A stretch of DNA of 64,000 nucleotides from Clostridioides difficile (GCA_024919175.1 CP103804.1:4092001-4156000); one strand, 5' to 3'; positions 44,149 through 53,865 are shown, numbered from the stretch's first letter. Notes: a model not told the origin generated them from the letters alone. Made by a program: numbers and translations.

Positions 44149-46137
44149 TTAAATATTTTTTTCTTTTACTGCATCTAAATCTTCTAATGCCTCAGTATAA
44201 TGTCGATAACGTCCTGTTGGTTGATGGTTATGATAAAATTCTTTTTTATCAGCATACATGAGTTCATCTGCATTTTTTATAGTAGACTTGATATTTTCAC
44301 AATTTTCGTCCCATTTAGAGCCAATAGCAGCTTTACATTCATCATTCATAAAATTATTCTTTAGCTTTTGTACTTTTTCGTTAAATTCCTCTTCAGTGAT
44401 ATCAGTGCAAATGATTACAAATTCATCACCACCAATTCGATAATAAGAACCTGTTTCAAAACTACTTTGAATAATTTGCGCACATCTTTTTAGCAACTTA
44501 TCGCCAGAATCATGTCCAAAATTATCATTGATTTCTTTTAGTCCATTTACATCTAAATATACTACCCCAACAGAATTAGTTTTACCTACAAGTTTATCAA
44601 TATCATGAATATAACGATTTCTGTTATAAAAAGAAGTAAGAGTATCTAAGTAACTCATACGATAAAGAACTTCCTCATTTTCATTTCTACTCATTGCAAT
44701 CATAATAAAGTAACTGAGAGTTTCAATAAATGTAACTGCATTTTCAATTAAATTAGGAGAAAGATTATCTAGCCCCATACATCCATCTAATTTGCCATTA
44801 CGCTTTAATGGCACCAAAATCATACTCTTGATACCTTGTTGTGAAAGAAACTCATATTCAAACTCCATAGTCAACTTTAAATCTTCCAAATCATGAATAA
44901 TTAAATTTTCCTGATTTTTAAACATATTAAACCATATTGCAAAATCATCCTGTGGTAAATTCTGTAAATTATCAATTTGAGGAGTTATACCGTCCTTACA
45001 CCATTCTGCAATGTTAGACATGTTATCACCATGAAATAAGAAGATATAAGAACGTTCAGCTAAAAACAATTCTCCTACCTGTTCCAATACATAATTAGCA
45101 GCATCTACCATTTCGTGATTGCGATAAAGTTCTCTAATACATTCAACAAGAATATGTTCTCTATTCAAACCATTTTTTAATTCAATTTTTTCATTAGTTG
45201 ATTCAGTAATATCAAATGCAATCTCCATTCTTGCTGTACGACCCTCCCACTCCATTAAGCGGTCTTTTAATAGATAGTGACGCTTAGTGATTGGATTTGT
45301 ATATTCCCAAGTATAATTTTCATCCTTTGTCAAAATAGAATTTGGGCAGAATGAACAAGGTGAATCAAATCCCTGTAATACCTTATAACACTTCAAATTC
45401 TCTTCATCATTAATATTGAAAATTTTCTTTCCAACTTCATTTACAAATAGCAACTCATAGGTATCAAGGTCTGATACATACAGTAACTCTGTTATTTCAT
45501 TTATAGGAACAAGCAATTCTTGAAATCGTTTTGATAATTGCTCTCTTTTTAGTCTATTCTCATTTTCTACTTCAATCAATCTTCTTCGACGTTTATCTTG
45601 GCAAAAAGCAAAAACGGTACACATTCCTGCCATTAATACAAACACTATATTAATATAAAACAATAAATTTCGAGCATCTTGAACAATTTTATCAGTATAT
45701 ACCTCTGCAACCATTACTGTCTGATTGGCTAAGTTAAAGTAATCTTCACTCATCTTAAACAGTTTATCCCCAGATCCGCCATCTCTATAATTCATGATTT
45801 CTACCTTAATATTTGACCAATCCTTTTTCATCTTTGCTAATAATGATTGATATTCTTCACTTTGGAGTCTTATCAATTTAAGTTCTGTACTTCCATTAGA
45901 AAGTCCTGTTAGAATACCATCTAGTTTTGCAATCAATTTATCATCCTGTACATAAGCAAGTTCTTTTTTTATTAGTCTCTGTGTAGCACCACGGATAATC
46001 CCTGTATAATTGATAACACGTGCATTTCCCTCAAGATTATTGATGGAACGAACTGACAATATTCCTGTCAAAATTAGAGCAATACTTAAAATAAGTGGAA
46101 CTACTCCTATTCGAAGTTTTTCGAATACCCTCTTCAT
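44149..46137 (-). CDS. Membrane sensor diguanylate cyclase with CxxC-PAS and GAF domains
   Basis: About 662 residues. Two membrane helices (~10-27 and ~160-180) flank an extracellular helical sensor (PilJ/NarX-like, with IRGATQRLIKKELA). Then a PAS-like domain with the cysteine cluster CYKVLQGFDSPCSFCPNSIL, a GAF domain, and GGDEF with intact RIGGDEFVIICTD. The PAS-GAF-GGDEF part is a clear relative of the first half of the dual enzyme at 12536. ATG 46137 has GGGAGGA at 10 bases; a TTG at 46155 overlaps that site. It lies on the opposite strand between the two-component genes and the ABC transporter. Confidence 0.88.
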   Translation of the reverse strand: MKRVFEKLRIGVVPLILSIALILTGILSVRSINNLEGNARVINYTGIIRGATQRLIKKELAYVQDDKLIAKLDGILTGLSNGSTELKLIRLQSEEYQSLLAKMKKDWSNIKVEIMNYRDGGSGDKLFKMSEDYFNLANQTVMVAEVYTDKIVQDARNLLFYINIVFVLMAGMCTVFAFCQDKRRRRLIEVENENRLKREQLSKRFQELLVPINEITELLYVSDLDTYELLFVNEVGKKIFNINDEENLKCYKVLQGFDSPCSFCPNSILTKDENYTWEYTNPITKRHYLLKDRLMEWEGRTARMEIAFDITESTNEKIELKNGLNREHILVECIRELYRNHEMVDAANYVLEQVGELFLAERSYIFLFHGDNMSNIAEWCKDGITPQIDNLQNLPQDDFAIWFNMFKNQENLIIHDLEDLKLTMEFEYEFLSQQGIKSMILVPLKRNGKLDGCMGLDNLSPNLIENAVTFIETLSYFIMIAMSRNENEEVLYRMSYLDTLTSFYNRNRYIHDIDKLVGKTNSVGVVYLDVNGLKEINDNFGHDSGDKLLKRCAQIIQSSFETGSYYRIGGDEFVIICTDITEEEFNEKVQKLKNNFMNDECKAAIGSKWDENCENIKSTIKNADELMYADKKEFYHNHQPTGRYRHYTEALEDLDAVKEKNI

Positions 46138-46375
46138 ATTGTATAGTCCTCCCAATATCTGGTTTTATTTTATATTTACAGTTATTATATCACAATAACA
46201 ACCCATAGTCAGCTTTACACCTAAGACCTTCAGTTAATTTGATTAAGAGTAACTTTTATTAATATCCTTATGTTTCTTAAATCCTTTCATTTTATATAAA
46301 ATTATATAAAAAGTTGAGAAAAAATTGAGTTTTATAACTTACACTCTTCTTATACAAAATAAGGAGTGTGTTTTT

Positions 46376-47044
46376 ATGATTATAAAAGCAAAGCAATTAT
46401 CAAAAATATATGGTTCTAATAATAACAAAGTTATTGCACTAAACAATGTTGATTTAGAAATAAATTCAGGTGAATTTATTTCTATTATTGGGCCTTCTGG
46501 AAGTGGAAAAAGTACACTTTTGCATATCTTAAGTGGATTAGATAGTCCTACATCTGGTCAGGTATTACTTGATGGGAAAGATATGTATAAATATAGTGAA
46601 AAGGAACTTTCCACTCTTAGAAGAAAATGTTTTGGATTTGTATTTCAACAGTTTAATCTATTACCTGTTTTGACAGCTTCAGAGAATATTTCGATGCCTG
46701 TATTATTAGATAAAAGACAACCTGATAAAAAATACTTAAATGAAATTTCATCATTACTTGGAATTTCAGATAGATTACACCATCTTCCTCATGAACTCTC
46801 AGGAGGCCAGCAACAAAGAGTTGCCATTGCTAGAGCATTGATTGCAAAACCAAATGTAATATTTGCTGATGAACCTACAGGAAACTTAGACAGCAAAAGT
46901 GGTAGTGAAGTTATGAATCTTCTTATTAAAACTTCAAAGCAATTTAAAAAGACTCTAGTAGTAATAACTCATGATGATAGGATTGCAAAGCTTGCTGACA
47001 GACAACTTTCAATAATTGATGGTATACTTATGGAGGTGAAATAG
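46376..47044 (+). CDS. ABC transporter ATP-binding protein (MacB/BceA type)
   Basis: A 222-residue ATPase: Walker [18 protein letters not shown]-loop [10 protein letters not shown], signature [15 protein letters not shown], Walker [17 protein letters not shown] and switch ITHDD. ATG 46376 follows AAGGAGTGTG at 5-6 bases. It is coupled to the FtsX-type permease, which begins 2 bases after the stop. Likely role: removal of antimicrobial peptides or lipoprotein-type work in the membrane, with the two-component pair at 42118 as regulator. Confidence 0.9.
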   Translation: MIIKAKQLSKIYGSNNNKVIALNNVDLEINSGEFISIIGPSGSGKSTLLHILSGLDSPTSGQVLLDGKDMYKYSEKELSTLRRKCFGFVFQQFNLLPVLTASENISMPVLLDKRQPDKKYLNEISSLLGISDRLHHLPHELSGGQQQRVAIARALIAKPNVIFADEPTGNLDSKSGSEVMNLLIKTSKQFKKTLVVITHDDRIAKLADRQLSIIDGILMEVK

Positions 47045-47046
47045 TA

Positions 47047-49521
47047 ATGAAAAATTACCTTTCACTTTCAATAAAGGAATTAAAAAACCAAAAACTTATG
47101 ACTACATTAATTATTATTGCAATAATAATGTCAACTATAATGACAACTGTAGTAGGTCAATCAATTGGCATACTTCAAAGTTTAAGAAAAGAGCAAGCTC
47201 GCTCTTTTAATGGTGATAGACATGTATCCTTTCACCAGCTTAATAAAACTCAAGTTAATAAACTAAAAAAAGATAATAGAATCTACCAAGCTGGTCTTTC
47301 AACAACACTTGGTACTAGTAAAATAAAGAATACAGGTATCTCTATCCTTGTAAAAGAATACGATAAAATAGGACTTTCTAACTACCCAAAGCTGATGGAA
47401 CTAAAGTCTGGAAATCTTCCTAAAAATAAAAATGAGATTGCCTTAGATGAAAACACCTTACAACTTATGGGAATAAAACCAAAGCTTGGTATAACTATTC
47501 CTATGGATTTAAATATATCACTTTTAAATGATACAGAACAATCATATAGTTATAAAACCAATTTTAAACTAAGTGGTATTTTAGAAAATGACTACACAGG
47601 ATATGCAAGTGGAATAGTAAATAGTGTTGTAGGTAAAGGTACATCAGAAAAGCTATTACCTAAAAGATATGCTTTATCATCATTGGATTTTAAAATAAAG
47701 CAACAAAACAGATTTCAAGAAATTGTAAATCAATTAGCTAGAAAAGTCAATATTCCTCATAGTTCAATCCAATACAACTGGGTTTATTTAAATACACTAG
47801 GAATTAACTTTGAAGGAGATAAAAACAGTTCCAATAGTGATAGCATGTCTATAATTATAGTAATATCTTTATTTGTTGCACTATTAGTACTACTAGCCTC
47901 TGGACTTGTAATCTATAATATTTTAAAAATTTCTGTTACAAAGAAAATTAAAGAGTATGGATGTTTAAGAGCACTTGGAGCTGAACCAAAGCAACTATAT
48001 AAAATTATTATCTTACAAATTTTATTTTTATGTGCTATTGCTATACCTATTGGAGCCATAATTGGAATTGTTTCTTCTGAAAGCATAACTGAAATGGTTA
48101 CGAATATTTTAAATCCAGATATACTTTTAGTAAATGATAGGAAACAAATGACTGAACTTATACATAGAAATTCAACAGGATACTTAATTCCACTATTCTT
48201 AAGTGCTGGTATTTCACTAGTATTTTCATTTGTTGCGGCTTTACCATCAGCAATATATGCTTCACATGTTTCTCCTAAAATTGCTATGGCTGGTAGCACT
48301 ACCAAAATTAAAAGAAAAATTAAAATTAAGCGAGAAAAACCAATTAAAAACTTCGAAAGATATCTAGCATGGCTAAACCTAAAAAGAAATAAAGGTAGAA
48401 CTATAATCACCATACTATCACTATTTATGAGTATAACAGTATTTGTTGCACTTAGTGAATTTTCTAATGTATTAGATGTATCTAAGTCAGTTAGCGACCT
48501 AAAAAAAGGAGATTTTTCTTTAACAAATGAAGTTCCTGGCTTTGATAAATCTACACTAGATAAAATAGTTAACATGAAAAATATTAATCGTACCTCTTTT
48601 ATCAAATACTCTGAATATAAACAAGGAGAAATAAATACAGATATTAACTTTGAAAATGGTTCTGAAATGTTAAAAGTTATTGGAATTGATGAGCAAACAC
48701 TTAAAGAATTAATACCTTCTATCACAGATTCTTTATTAGAGGATTTTAAAAATGGTTCTCTATGCCTTATAAAAAATCCAATTGCTATCTCTACACCAGA
48801 TACAAAACTTAAGGCTACAAATCTAAGGCCAAAGGATAATATTACAATTAATAAAAAACAATTAAAAGTATATAATACTGTAGATAAAATGATTAATTTA
48901 CAAGGTAATGGTTGGTTAAATGGTATTGATGTTATTGTATATGATAATGTATACGACACCCTAACAAATAAGGATAGATTCAGTCAGATAAATGTTTATG
49001 CTAAAGATAAATCAAATTTAGAAGAAATAAAGTTATCTATTGAACAAATTTGTAAAAACAATCCAGGCTCTCGTTGGATATCATACATTGAATCAGACAA
49101 CCAACTTAAAGAAAGTTTTAAACAAATACAATTTTTAGCATGGGCTATTATACTATTTGTAGGCTTAATTGGTACTTTAAACATTATTAACACAACTCAT
49201 ACAAACATTAATACTAGAATTAATGAAATTGGAGTTAAAAGAGCTATTGGTATGAGTAATAGTAGCTTATACAAAATGTTTTTATGGGAAGGTTGCTATT
49301 ATGGAATCTTTGCTGCTATATTTGGTTCCATTGCAGGATATGCTAGTGCTGTTATAATAAACATGGCTACTATAGAAAAAATTGATTTTACTAACATACC
49401 AATTATTTCTATTTCACAAGCTACACTTGTTTCTATAGTTGCATGTATTATAGCCACTCTTATTCCTTTGAGAAAAATTAAAAAAATGGACATTATTGAT
49501 TGCATAGATATTATAGAATGA
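47047..49521 (+). CDS. FtsX-like ABC transporter permease
   Basis: An 824-residue permease. One helix near the N-terminus, a ~220-residue extracellular domain, three helices (~270-395; FtsX domain with IYNILKISVTKKIKEYGCLRALGA), then a second repeat: helix at ~445, extracellular domain, and a C-terminal FtsX domain (NTRINEIGVKRAIGMSNSSLYKMFLWEG). It is the membrane partner of the ATPase just upstream. Substrate unknown; a peptide antibiotic is the usual guess for this architecture beside a two-component pair. Confidence 0.88.
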   Translation: MKNYLSLSIKELKNQKLMTTLIIIAIIMSTIMTTVVGQSIGILQSLRKEQARSFNGDRHVSFHQLNKTQVNKLKKDNRIYQAGLSTTLGTSKIKNTGISILVKEYDKIGLSNYPKLMELKSGNLPKNKNEIALDENTLQLMGIKPKLGITIPMDLNISLLNDTEQSYSYKTNFKLSGILENDYTGYASGIVNSVVGKGTSEKLLPKRYALSSLDFKIKQQNRFQEIVNQLARKVNIPHSSIQYNWVYLNTLGINFEGDKNSSNSDSMSIIIVISLFVALLVLLASGLVIYNILKISVTKKIKEYGCLRALGAEPKQLYKIIILQILFLCAIAIPIGAIIGIVSSESITEMVTNILNPDILLVNDRKQMTELIHRNSTGYLIPLFLSAGISLVFSFVAALPSAIYASHVSPKIAMAGSTTKIKRKIKIKREKPIKNFERYLAWLNLKRNKGRTIITILSLFMSITVFVALSEFSNVLDVSKSVSDLKKGDFSLTNEVPGFDKSTLDKIVNMKNINRTSFIKYSEYKQGEINTDINFENGSEMLKVIGIDEQTLKELIPSITDSLLEDFKNGSLCLIKNPIAISTPDTKLKATNLRPKDNITINKKQLKVYNTVDKMINLQGNGWLNGIDVIVYDNVYDTLTNKDRFSQINVYAKDKSNLEEIKLSIEQICKNNPGSRWISYIESDNQLKESFKQIQFLAWAIILFVGLIGTLNIINTTHTNINTRINEIGVKRAIGMSNSSLYKMFLWEGCYYGIFAAIFGSIAGYASAVIINMATIEKIDFTNIPIISISQATLVSIVACIIATLIPLRKIKKMDIIDCIDIIE

Positions 49522-49604
49522 TAATAATAGATTAGTGCCTATAAATAAAATATAATAAATTATCTTTTTCAAATTATAATTCTATAGCTTTTTGATTATA
49601 TATC

Positions 49605-49652
49605 TTTAAGACCACAAATATTGGTATCTCCTTTATTTATGGTCTTTTTTAT
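49605..49652 (+). terminator. Terminator after the ABC transporter
   Basis: Stem AAGACCA/TGGTCTT (49608-49614 and 49640-49646) followed by TTTT. Confidence 0.6.
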
Positions 49653-49762
49653 GTTTTCATTTGGTGTATATTTACATATACCCTCGTATCTTTATATATT
49701 TTAGGTTTTAAAAGTAGTAAATTAGCTATACTAAACTTACTCTAATTAATTTAAAGTATTTA

Positions 49763-50275
49763 TTAATCTATAAGATTATATTTCTTTAGACATCTTATAT
49801 AATTTGCTACTACATAGTAATTATTTATATCATCTTCATCTAATCCTTTAAATGCAGTTATTTCATCAGCAAGTTCACTACTACCTTCCGCAAAAACACA
49901 ACCTGTTTCAAATTCCATACCCACAATAATAGAACCGCCTCTATAAATTTCTTCTTGGTTTTCATATAATGTCTTTGCGTTTGCTTCATTTTGAATTGTG
50001 AATACAATAGGTTTTAATTCTTTATTGCTAGGTATCTTTTTTGAAAAAGGTTCATTTAGCTTAATATTATTGATGACTACATTTTTAAATTTTTCCGAAG
50101 CTTCTTCTTTTAGTGTATACTTTTGTTTTAAATATTCTATTAATTCTAAGATGGACTTAGCATTTATATTTAAATCATTTCTATATTTTTCATATACAGC
50201 TTTCCATTCTCTAACTTTTTGTTGTGATACTTTCTGTATATCTATATTTATTTTTTCTTCTGGCATTTTTTTCAT
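49763..50275 (-). CDS. Hypothetical protein
   Basis: A 170-residue soluble, charged protein that I do not recognise. The N-terminal ~70 residues are helical and lysine-rich; the rest looks alpha/beta (ELKPIVFTIQNEANAKTLYENQEEIYRGGSIIVGMEFETG). There is no signal peptide or membrane helix. Start ATG follows GGATGGAGATTTTAT. Monocistronic, divergent from the small protein at 50476. Confidence 0.6.
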   Translation of the reverse strand: MKKMPEEKINIDIQKVSQQKVREWKAVYEKYRNDLNINAKSILELIEYLKQKYTLKEEASEKFKNVVINNIKLNEPFSKKIPSNKELKPIVFTIQNEANAKTLYENQEEIYRGGSIIVGMEFETGCVFAEGSSELADEITAFKGLDEDDINNYYVVANYIRCLKKYNLID

Positions 50276-50475
50276 ATAAAATCTCCATCCAATCTTTATG
50301 TAATCTTATTGATACATTTCATTTAAAAATCTTAATTTATTAGTTTTAATATTTACATCGTACTTTTAAAAACTTTACAAGTCAATGTAATTTTGCTATC
50401 TTTGGTTTATAATAGCTTAGAATTAATTTCTTTTATAATGATAATAGATTAATATTATTTATGGGGGGTATATTT

Positions 50476-50733
50476 ATGTTTTTAAATAGAATTGAACTTT
50501 TCAAAGGCTATTCCTTAGATAAATTTAACGAAATATGTGGTATATTATCAGTAAATAAAATTGAATATAAATATAAAGTACGCAATAATGTTTATTCTAA
50601 AGGACTTTTTAGTAACAAAATGATTCTTGGAAATTTGGGTCAAAAAGAAGACTTTTCCTATGAATACTCAATTTCTGTACATAAAGATGATTATGAGCAA
50701 GCATGTGCTCTAATAAATTCTAAATTTAGATAA
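50476..50733 (+). CDS. Small DUF2007-like protein
   Basis: An 85-residue protein, probably alpha/beta, possibly of the DUF2007/signal-transducing type (short N-terminal strand, a helix LDKFNEICGILSVNKIEYKYK, and a late DYEQACALINSKF helix). I start it at ATG 50476, which has the site GGGGGG upstream; the ATG at 50461 overlaps that site. A strong terminator follows. Function unknown. Confidence 0.6.
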   Translation: MFLNRIELFKGYSLDKFNEICGILSVNKIEYKYKVRNNVYSKGLFSNKMILGNLGQKEDFSYEYSISVHKDDYEQACALINSKFR

Positions 50734-50741
50734 GTTATTAA

Positions 50742-50778
50742 TTAATAAACATGACATTCTGTTGTCATGTTTATTGTG
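50742..50778 (+). terminator. Intrinsic terminator
   Basis: 13-bp stem AATAAACATGACA/TGTCATGTTTATT (50744-50756 and 50763-50775). The U-tract is weak. Confidence 0.65.
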
Positions 50779-50857
50779 CTATTATATTTTTAAAATTCTT
50801 TTGCTTTACAATTACTTTTTATAGTATTTAAGGCTTAAAATTAAGGAGATTCAACAT

Positions 50858-51481
50858 ATGAAGATAAATATAAAATCAACTTTAAATGAATTTATTAAAA
50901 GTAATAATCTTTTTGAGGATAATGAAGTCTTATCATATCTTCCCAATATAACAATAGACACAGACTCTATAAAAACTATAATGATTAATGAAGTTGTACC
51001 AAGTAATCCTAATGATGATTTTTACGGTTCAAATGAACATGCTGACTACTTAAAAACTACAATCCCTCTGTTCCAAAATGCAGGTACAAAAGTATCTAGC
51101 ATAAATGATATCTTAAATCTAGGCATATATATAACCAATGCAGTAAAATTACCTAAATCAGAATATACAATAACTCGTGACACTATTCAATCGCACATGC
51201 CTATTTTAGAGGAAGAAATTAAATTATTCAGTAATCTAAAGGTAATAATGTTAATGGGAGATGTAGCAAAAAAATCTTTTAATATGATTACTAAAAAACA
51301 TACAAAAAAGAATGCAGTGCCATCTATTTCAACATATAAACTTCGCAGTAGCGAACTTTATTATGACAATTTACGAATATTTCCATCATATATTATGACT
51401 GGTGGAAACTTATTGATTGAAAAATCAAAATTCGAAATGGCATCAGAAGATATTAAAAATATGATAGAACTTATAAAATAA
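50858..51481 (+). CDS. Uracil-DNA glycosylase superfamily protein
   Basis: A 207-residue protein of the UDG-like fold. The first motif region is IMINEVVPSNPNDDFYGS, the middle strand is KVIMLMGDVAKKSFNMI, and the last motif region is FPSYIMTGGNLLIEKSKF, where canonical enzymes have an HPS turn. No iron-sulfur cysteines are seen. The catalytic residues differ from canonical family members, so enzymatic repair activity is uncertain. Site AAGGAGA. Monocistronic, with terminator at 51484. Confidence 0.65.
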   Translation: MKINIKSTLNEFIKSNNLFEDNEVLSYLPNITIDTDSIKTIMINEVVPSNPNDDFYGSNEHADYLKTTIPLFQNAGTKVSSINDILNLGIYITNAVKLPKSEYTITRDTIQSHMPILEEEIKLFSNLKVIMLMGDVAKKSFNMITKKHTKKNAVPSISTYKLRSSELYYDNLRIFPSYIMTGGNLLIEKSKFEMASEDIKNMIELIK

Positions 51482-51483
51482 TA

Positions 51484-51524
51484 AAAAAGTGCCTCATAAA
51501 AATACTTTGAGGCACTCTACTTTT
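51484..51524 (+). terminator. Terminator after the UDG-like gene
   Basis: Perfect 9-bp stem AGTGCCTCA/TGAGGCACT (51488-51496 and 51508-51516) preceded by A6 and followed by a T-rich stretch. Confidence 0.7.
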
Positions 51525-51637
51525 CAAATCATAAGTTGTAATTATATTACTCTTTTTATAGCAAATTAACATTTTTCTTTAATATTATTTATCACTAATC
51601 TTTAATAGTGTCTATCCATTGAACAAATTAAACTTAT

Positions 51638-52417
51638 CTATTTTTCTAAAAATATATCCTTTACTATAACATCCGGATGGTGATACTTCTTTCTATCTGT
51701 CAAAAACGATTTTTTTATATTAATAGCCTCTTTTGGACACCAATGAAAACATGCTAAACATCTTTCACACTCATTACCCCACTTTGGCTTTCTATCAACT
51801 ATACTTATGTTTTCTAATGGGCAAACTCTTTTGCATGTACCACACCCATTACAATTATCTTCTGCAAAAAATTTAGTAGTGGCAATCTGCATGTTTTTAC
51901 CCACTAGACGAAGTGTAAAACTATCTATATATGACTTTAAATTGTTTTTCCCTTCTATTTTTCCACTCTCTAAGTTTTTGATACACTTTGTTATTTCTGA
52001 CACTCTATTAGTAAAATTTTTTAGTCTCTCTTCTTCAACATCTAAAGGTGTTATCAAAGCATTTCCAGGCATATCAATTATAAAACCAGCAGATAGCTCT
52101 TTTCCTTTTTTCTTAAGTAATTTATTTATAGTAAACAAACTATGGCCAGCCACTCCATTACATGTAGCAATAGCATATATATCTGGATTACTATTAAAAT
52201 TTAATTTATCTATAAAAGATTTTACTATATCAGGAATATCAGCGAAATAAACTGGAAAAACAAGTATCAATATATCTTCATTTACGTCTATATTTCTTTC
52301 TTTTCTATGTATAGCTAAAGGTACTACTTCACTATTTCCATTTAACATTTCTTTTAAAGTCTTTGAAACTACTAAAGAGTTTCCTGTTCCAGAAAAATAA
52401 TAAATCTTATAACTCAT
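51638..52417 (-). CDS. EFR1 family flavodoxin/ferredoxin fusion
   Basis: A 259-residue relative of the protein at 40849. Flavodoxin-like N-terminus (YYFSGTGNSLVVSKTL), and two 4Fe-4S motifs (CNGCGTCKRVCP and CERCLACFHWCP). It is the last gene of an operon FMN reductase - MarR - EFR1, spaced 11 and about 70 bases, so it likely receives electrons linked to the flavoprotein two genes upstream, under MarR control. Confidence 0.9.
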   Translation of the reverse strand: MSYKIYYFSGTGNSLVVSKTLKEMLNGNSEVVPLAIHRKERNIDVNEDILILVFPVYFADIPDIVKSFIDKLNFNSNPDIYAIATCNGVAGHSLFTINKLLKKKGKELSAGFIIDMPGNALITPLDVEEERLKNFTNRVSEITKCIKNLESGKIEGKNNLKSYIDSFTLRLVGKNMQIATTKFFAEDNCNGCGTCKRVCPLENISIVDRKPKWGNECERCLACFHWCPKEAINIKKSFLTDRKKYHHPDVIVKDIFLEK

Positions 52418-52486
52418 CCTTATCCCTCTTTCTATTTTTTTGTATCATCAAGGAGTTAAAAAGACTTCTTAAAACATAATTTATAC

Positions 52487-52912
52487 TTATTTACTGAGTT
52501 TATCCAAAGCTACAGTAAATAAAGACAGTTCCTCATCTGAAATAGATTTAAATGTCTCTATTGCATATATATCTGCAATTTTATTTAATGGCTCTTCTAA
52601 TTCTCTGCCTAAATCTGTTAAAAATATTTGAAACTTTCGTCTATCTTTAACATCTACTTTACGAACAATCAAGCCTTTATTTTTCATCACATCTAAAATT
52701 CTTGTTGTATTAGATTTATCCTTACATGATTTTTCACACAAATCTATTTGAGAAATCCCATCTTGTTCCCATAGAAATCTTAATAAAGCATAATGATCAG
52801 TTGTTATGTCATATCCATTTTGCTTAAACATCTTTTTTAAATCTTCTTTTACTTTCAATGAAGTACTTATTAATTTACTTGTAACTTCATATAGTTTCTC
52901 AAAATCTCTCAT
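52487..52912 (-). CDS. MarR family transcriptional regulator
   Basis: A 141-residue winged-helix dimer protein. DNA-binding core: LLRFLWEQDGISQIDLCEKSCKDKSNTTRILDVMKNKGLIVRKVDVKDRRKFQIFLTDLG, with the MarR wing DRRKFQIFLT. I use the ATG at 52912, directly preceded by GGAGGAAAT; an in-frame ATG 36 bases earlier overlaps the reductase gene. Middle gene of the redox operon. Likely binds TTGATATA-type sites found at its own promoter and at the other EFR1 gene. Confidence 0.9.
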   Translation of the reverse strand: MRDFEKLYEVTSKLISTSLKVKEDLKKMFKQNGYDITTDHYALLRFLWEQDGISQIDLCEKSCKDKSNTTRILDVMKNKGLIVRKVDVKDRRKFQIFLTDLGRELEEPLNKIADIYAIETFKSISDEELSLFTVALDKLSK

Positions 52913-52923
52913 ATTTCCTCCAT

Positions 52924-53601
52924 CTAAATAATACCTTGTGCCTCCCATCTATCAATTATTCCTTTATATTGCTCAATATTTTTAAATGCCATTGGCTTTA
53001 AAATAATATTCATAGCAATAAAGTCGTAGATTTGAGAAAACACAGGTGGATTTTTCTTTTCCTTTATACAATAAACAAATTTTTTAGATACTTTTTGTAT
53101 CTTTGACTCTACTCTTTCAACTATAGGATTTTGATTAAATCCAGTCTTTACAGATAAATGACCACAAACATAACCGCCTGAATCCAAAACCATTGATTTC
53201 ATAAAAGAAATAGCTTTTGAACCACGAGCATTTTCATATGTTGTAACTGCTATACATGGTTTATGATATAATAATCGCTCTAACATCATATGAGCTCTAT
53301 CTGTAAATACCTTAAAAAGACCAGTTACACTACTTCCATAAGTTGGGCTACCAAATATAACGCCATCACTCTTAGTAATTATATCATGAATGTACTCTAC
53401 TTTATCATTTTGATTAATACACTTACTTTCTTTATAACAATTTAAACAACCAATACAATATGATGGATTGACTTCACTTAGGTTAAAAAAATTGATTTTG
53501 ACATTTGGTTTAATTCTTTTTATATCTTTACATAACTGAGTCAAAACCTTTGATGTTGCCCCATTTTTTCTAGGGCTTCCATTTATAACTGTAATTATCA
53601 T
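52924..53601 (-). CDS. NAD(P)H-dependent FMN reductase / flavodoxin-like iron-sulfur flavoprotein
   Basis: A 225-residue flavodoxin-fold protein. FMN phosphate loop in INGSPRKNGATSKVL; cysteine pair CIGCLNCYKESKC; and FGSPTYGSSVTGLFKVFTDR, typical of NADPH-dependent FMN reductases and iron-sulfur flavoproteins. The C-terminus carries a hydrophobic stretch but no clear membrane helix. First gene of the operon with MarR and EFR1; site GGAGG. It probably reduces quinones, nitro compounds or a ferredoxin; exact substrate unknown. Confidence 0.85.
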   Translation of the reverse strand: MIITVINGSPRKNGATSKVLTQLCKDIKRIKPNVKINFFNLSEVNPSYCIGCLNCYKESKCINQNDKVEYIHDIITKSDGVIFGSPTYGSSVTGLFKVFTDRAHMMLERLLYHKPCIAVTTYENARGSKAISFMKSMVLDSGGYVCGHLSVKTGFNQNPIVERVESKIQKVSKKFVYCIKEKKNPPVFSQIYDFIAMNIILKPMAFKNIEQYKGIIDRWEAQGII

Positions 53602-53621
53602 AATTTATACCTCCATTTTAG

Positions 53622-53667
53622 TTGTTATATCAACAATAAGTATATCAACCAATTTTTCAGCTGTCAA
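53622..53667 (-). promoter_or_regulatory. Promoter and MarR-type operators of the redox operon
   Basis: Minus-strand TTGACA (53662-53667), 17-base spacer, TATACT (53639-53644). The 9-mer TATATCAAC occurs twice on the plus strand at 53626 and 53641. The downstream copy belongs to TTGTTATATCAA (53622-53633), which differs by one base from the palindrome in front of the other EFR1 gene; the second overlaps the -10 box. Confidence 0.7.
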
Positions 53668-53800
53668 TATAATCCTTATATTTAATTTTTTACCATATCT
53701 ATACAGCTTAATTAATCATACTTATACAGCTTAATCAATACTACTTATATTCAGTACATGTACTTCTCTAAATGGCTGTAAATGTATTATTTTAAAAAAA

Positions 53801-53829
53801 TTGACAAACCAAACTAATGATAATATACT
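53801..53829 (+). promoter_or_regulatory. blaI promoter
   Basis: TTGACA (53801-53806), 17-base spacer, TATACT (53824-53829); the start near 53836 falls at the BlaI-type dyad. Confidence 0.75.
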
Positions 53830-53836
53830 TTATGTA

Positions 53837-53848
53837 TTACAAATGTAA
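53837..53848. promoter_or_regulatory. BlaI/MecI-type operator at blaI
   Basis: TTACAAATGTAA carries the TACA/TGTA half-sites known for BlaI and MecI repressors, placed at the predicted start site. Implies autoregulation. Confidence 0.75.
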
Positions 53849-53865
53849 GTATAAGGAGGTATCTT

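Noticed and set aside
47913..48959. 348-residue minus-strand frame
   Set aside because: Antisense to the FtsX-type permease; its hydrophobicity mirrors the coding strand and it has no ribosome site.
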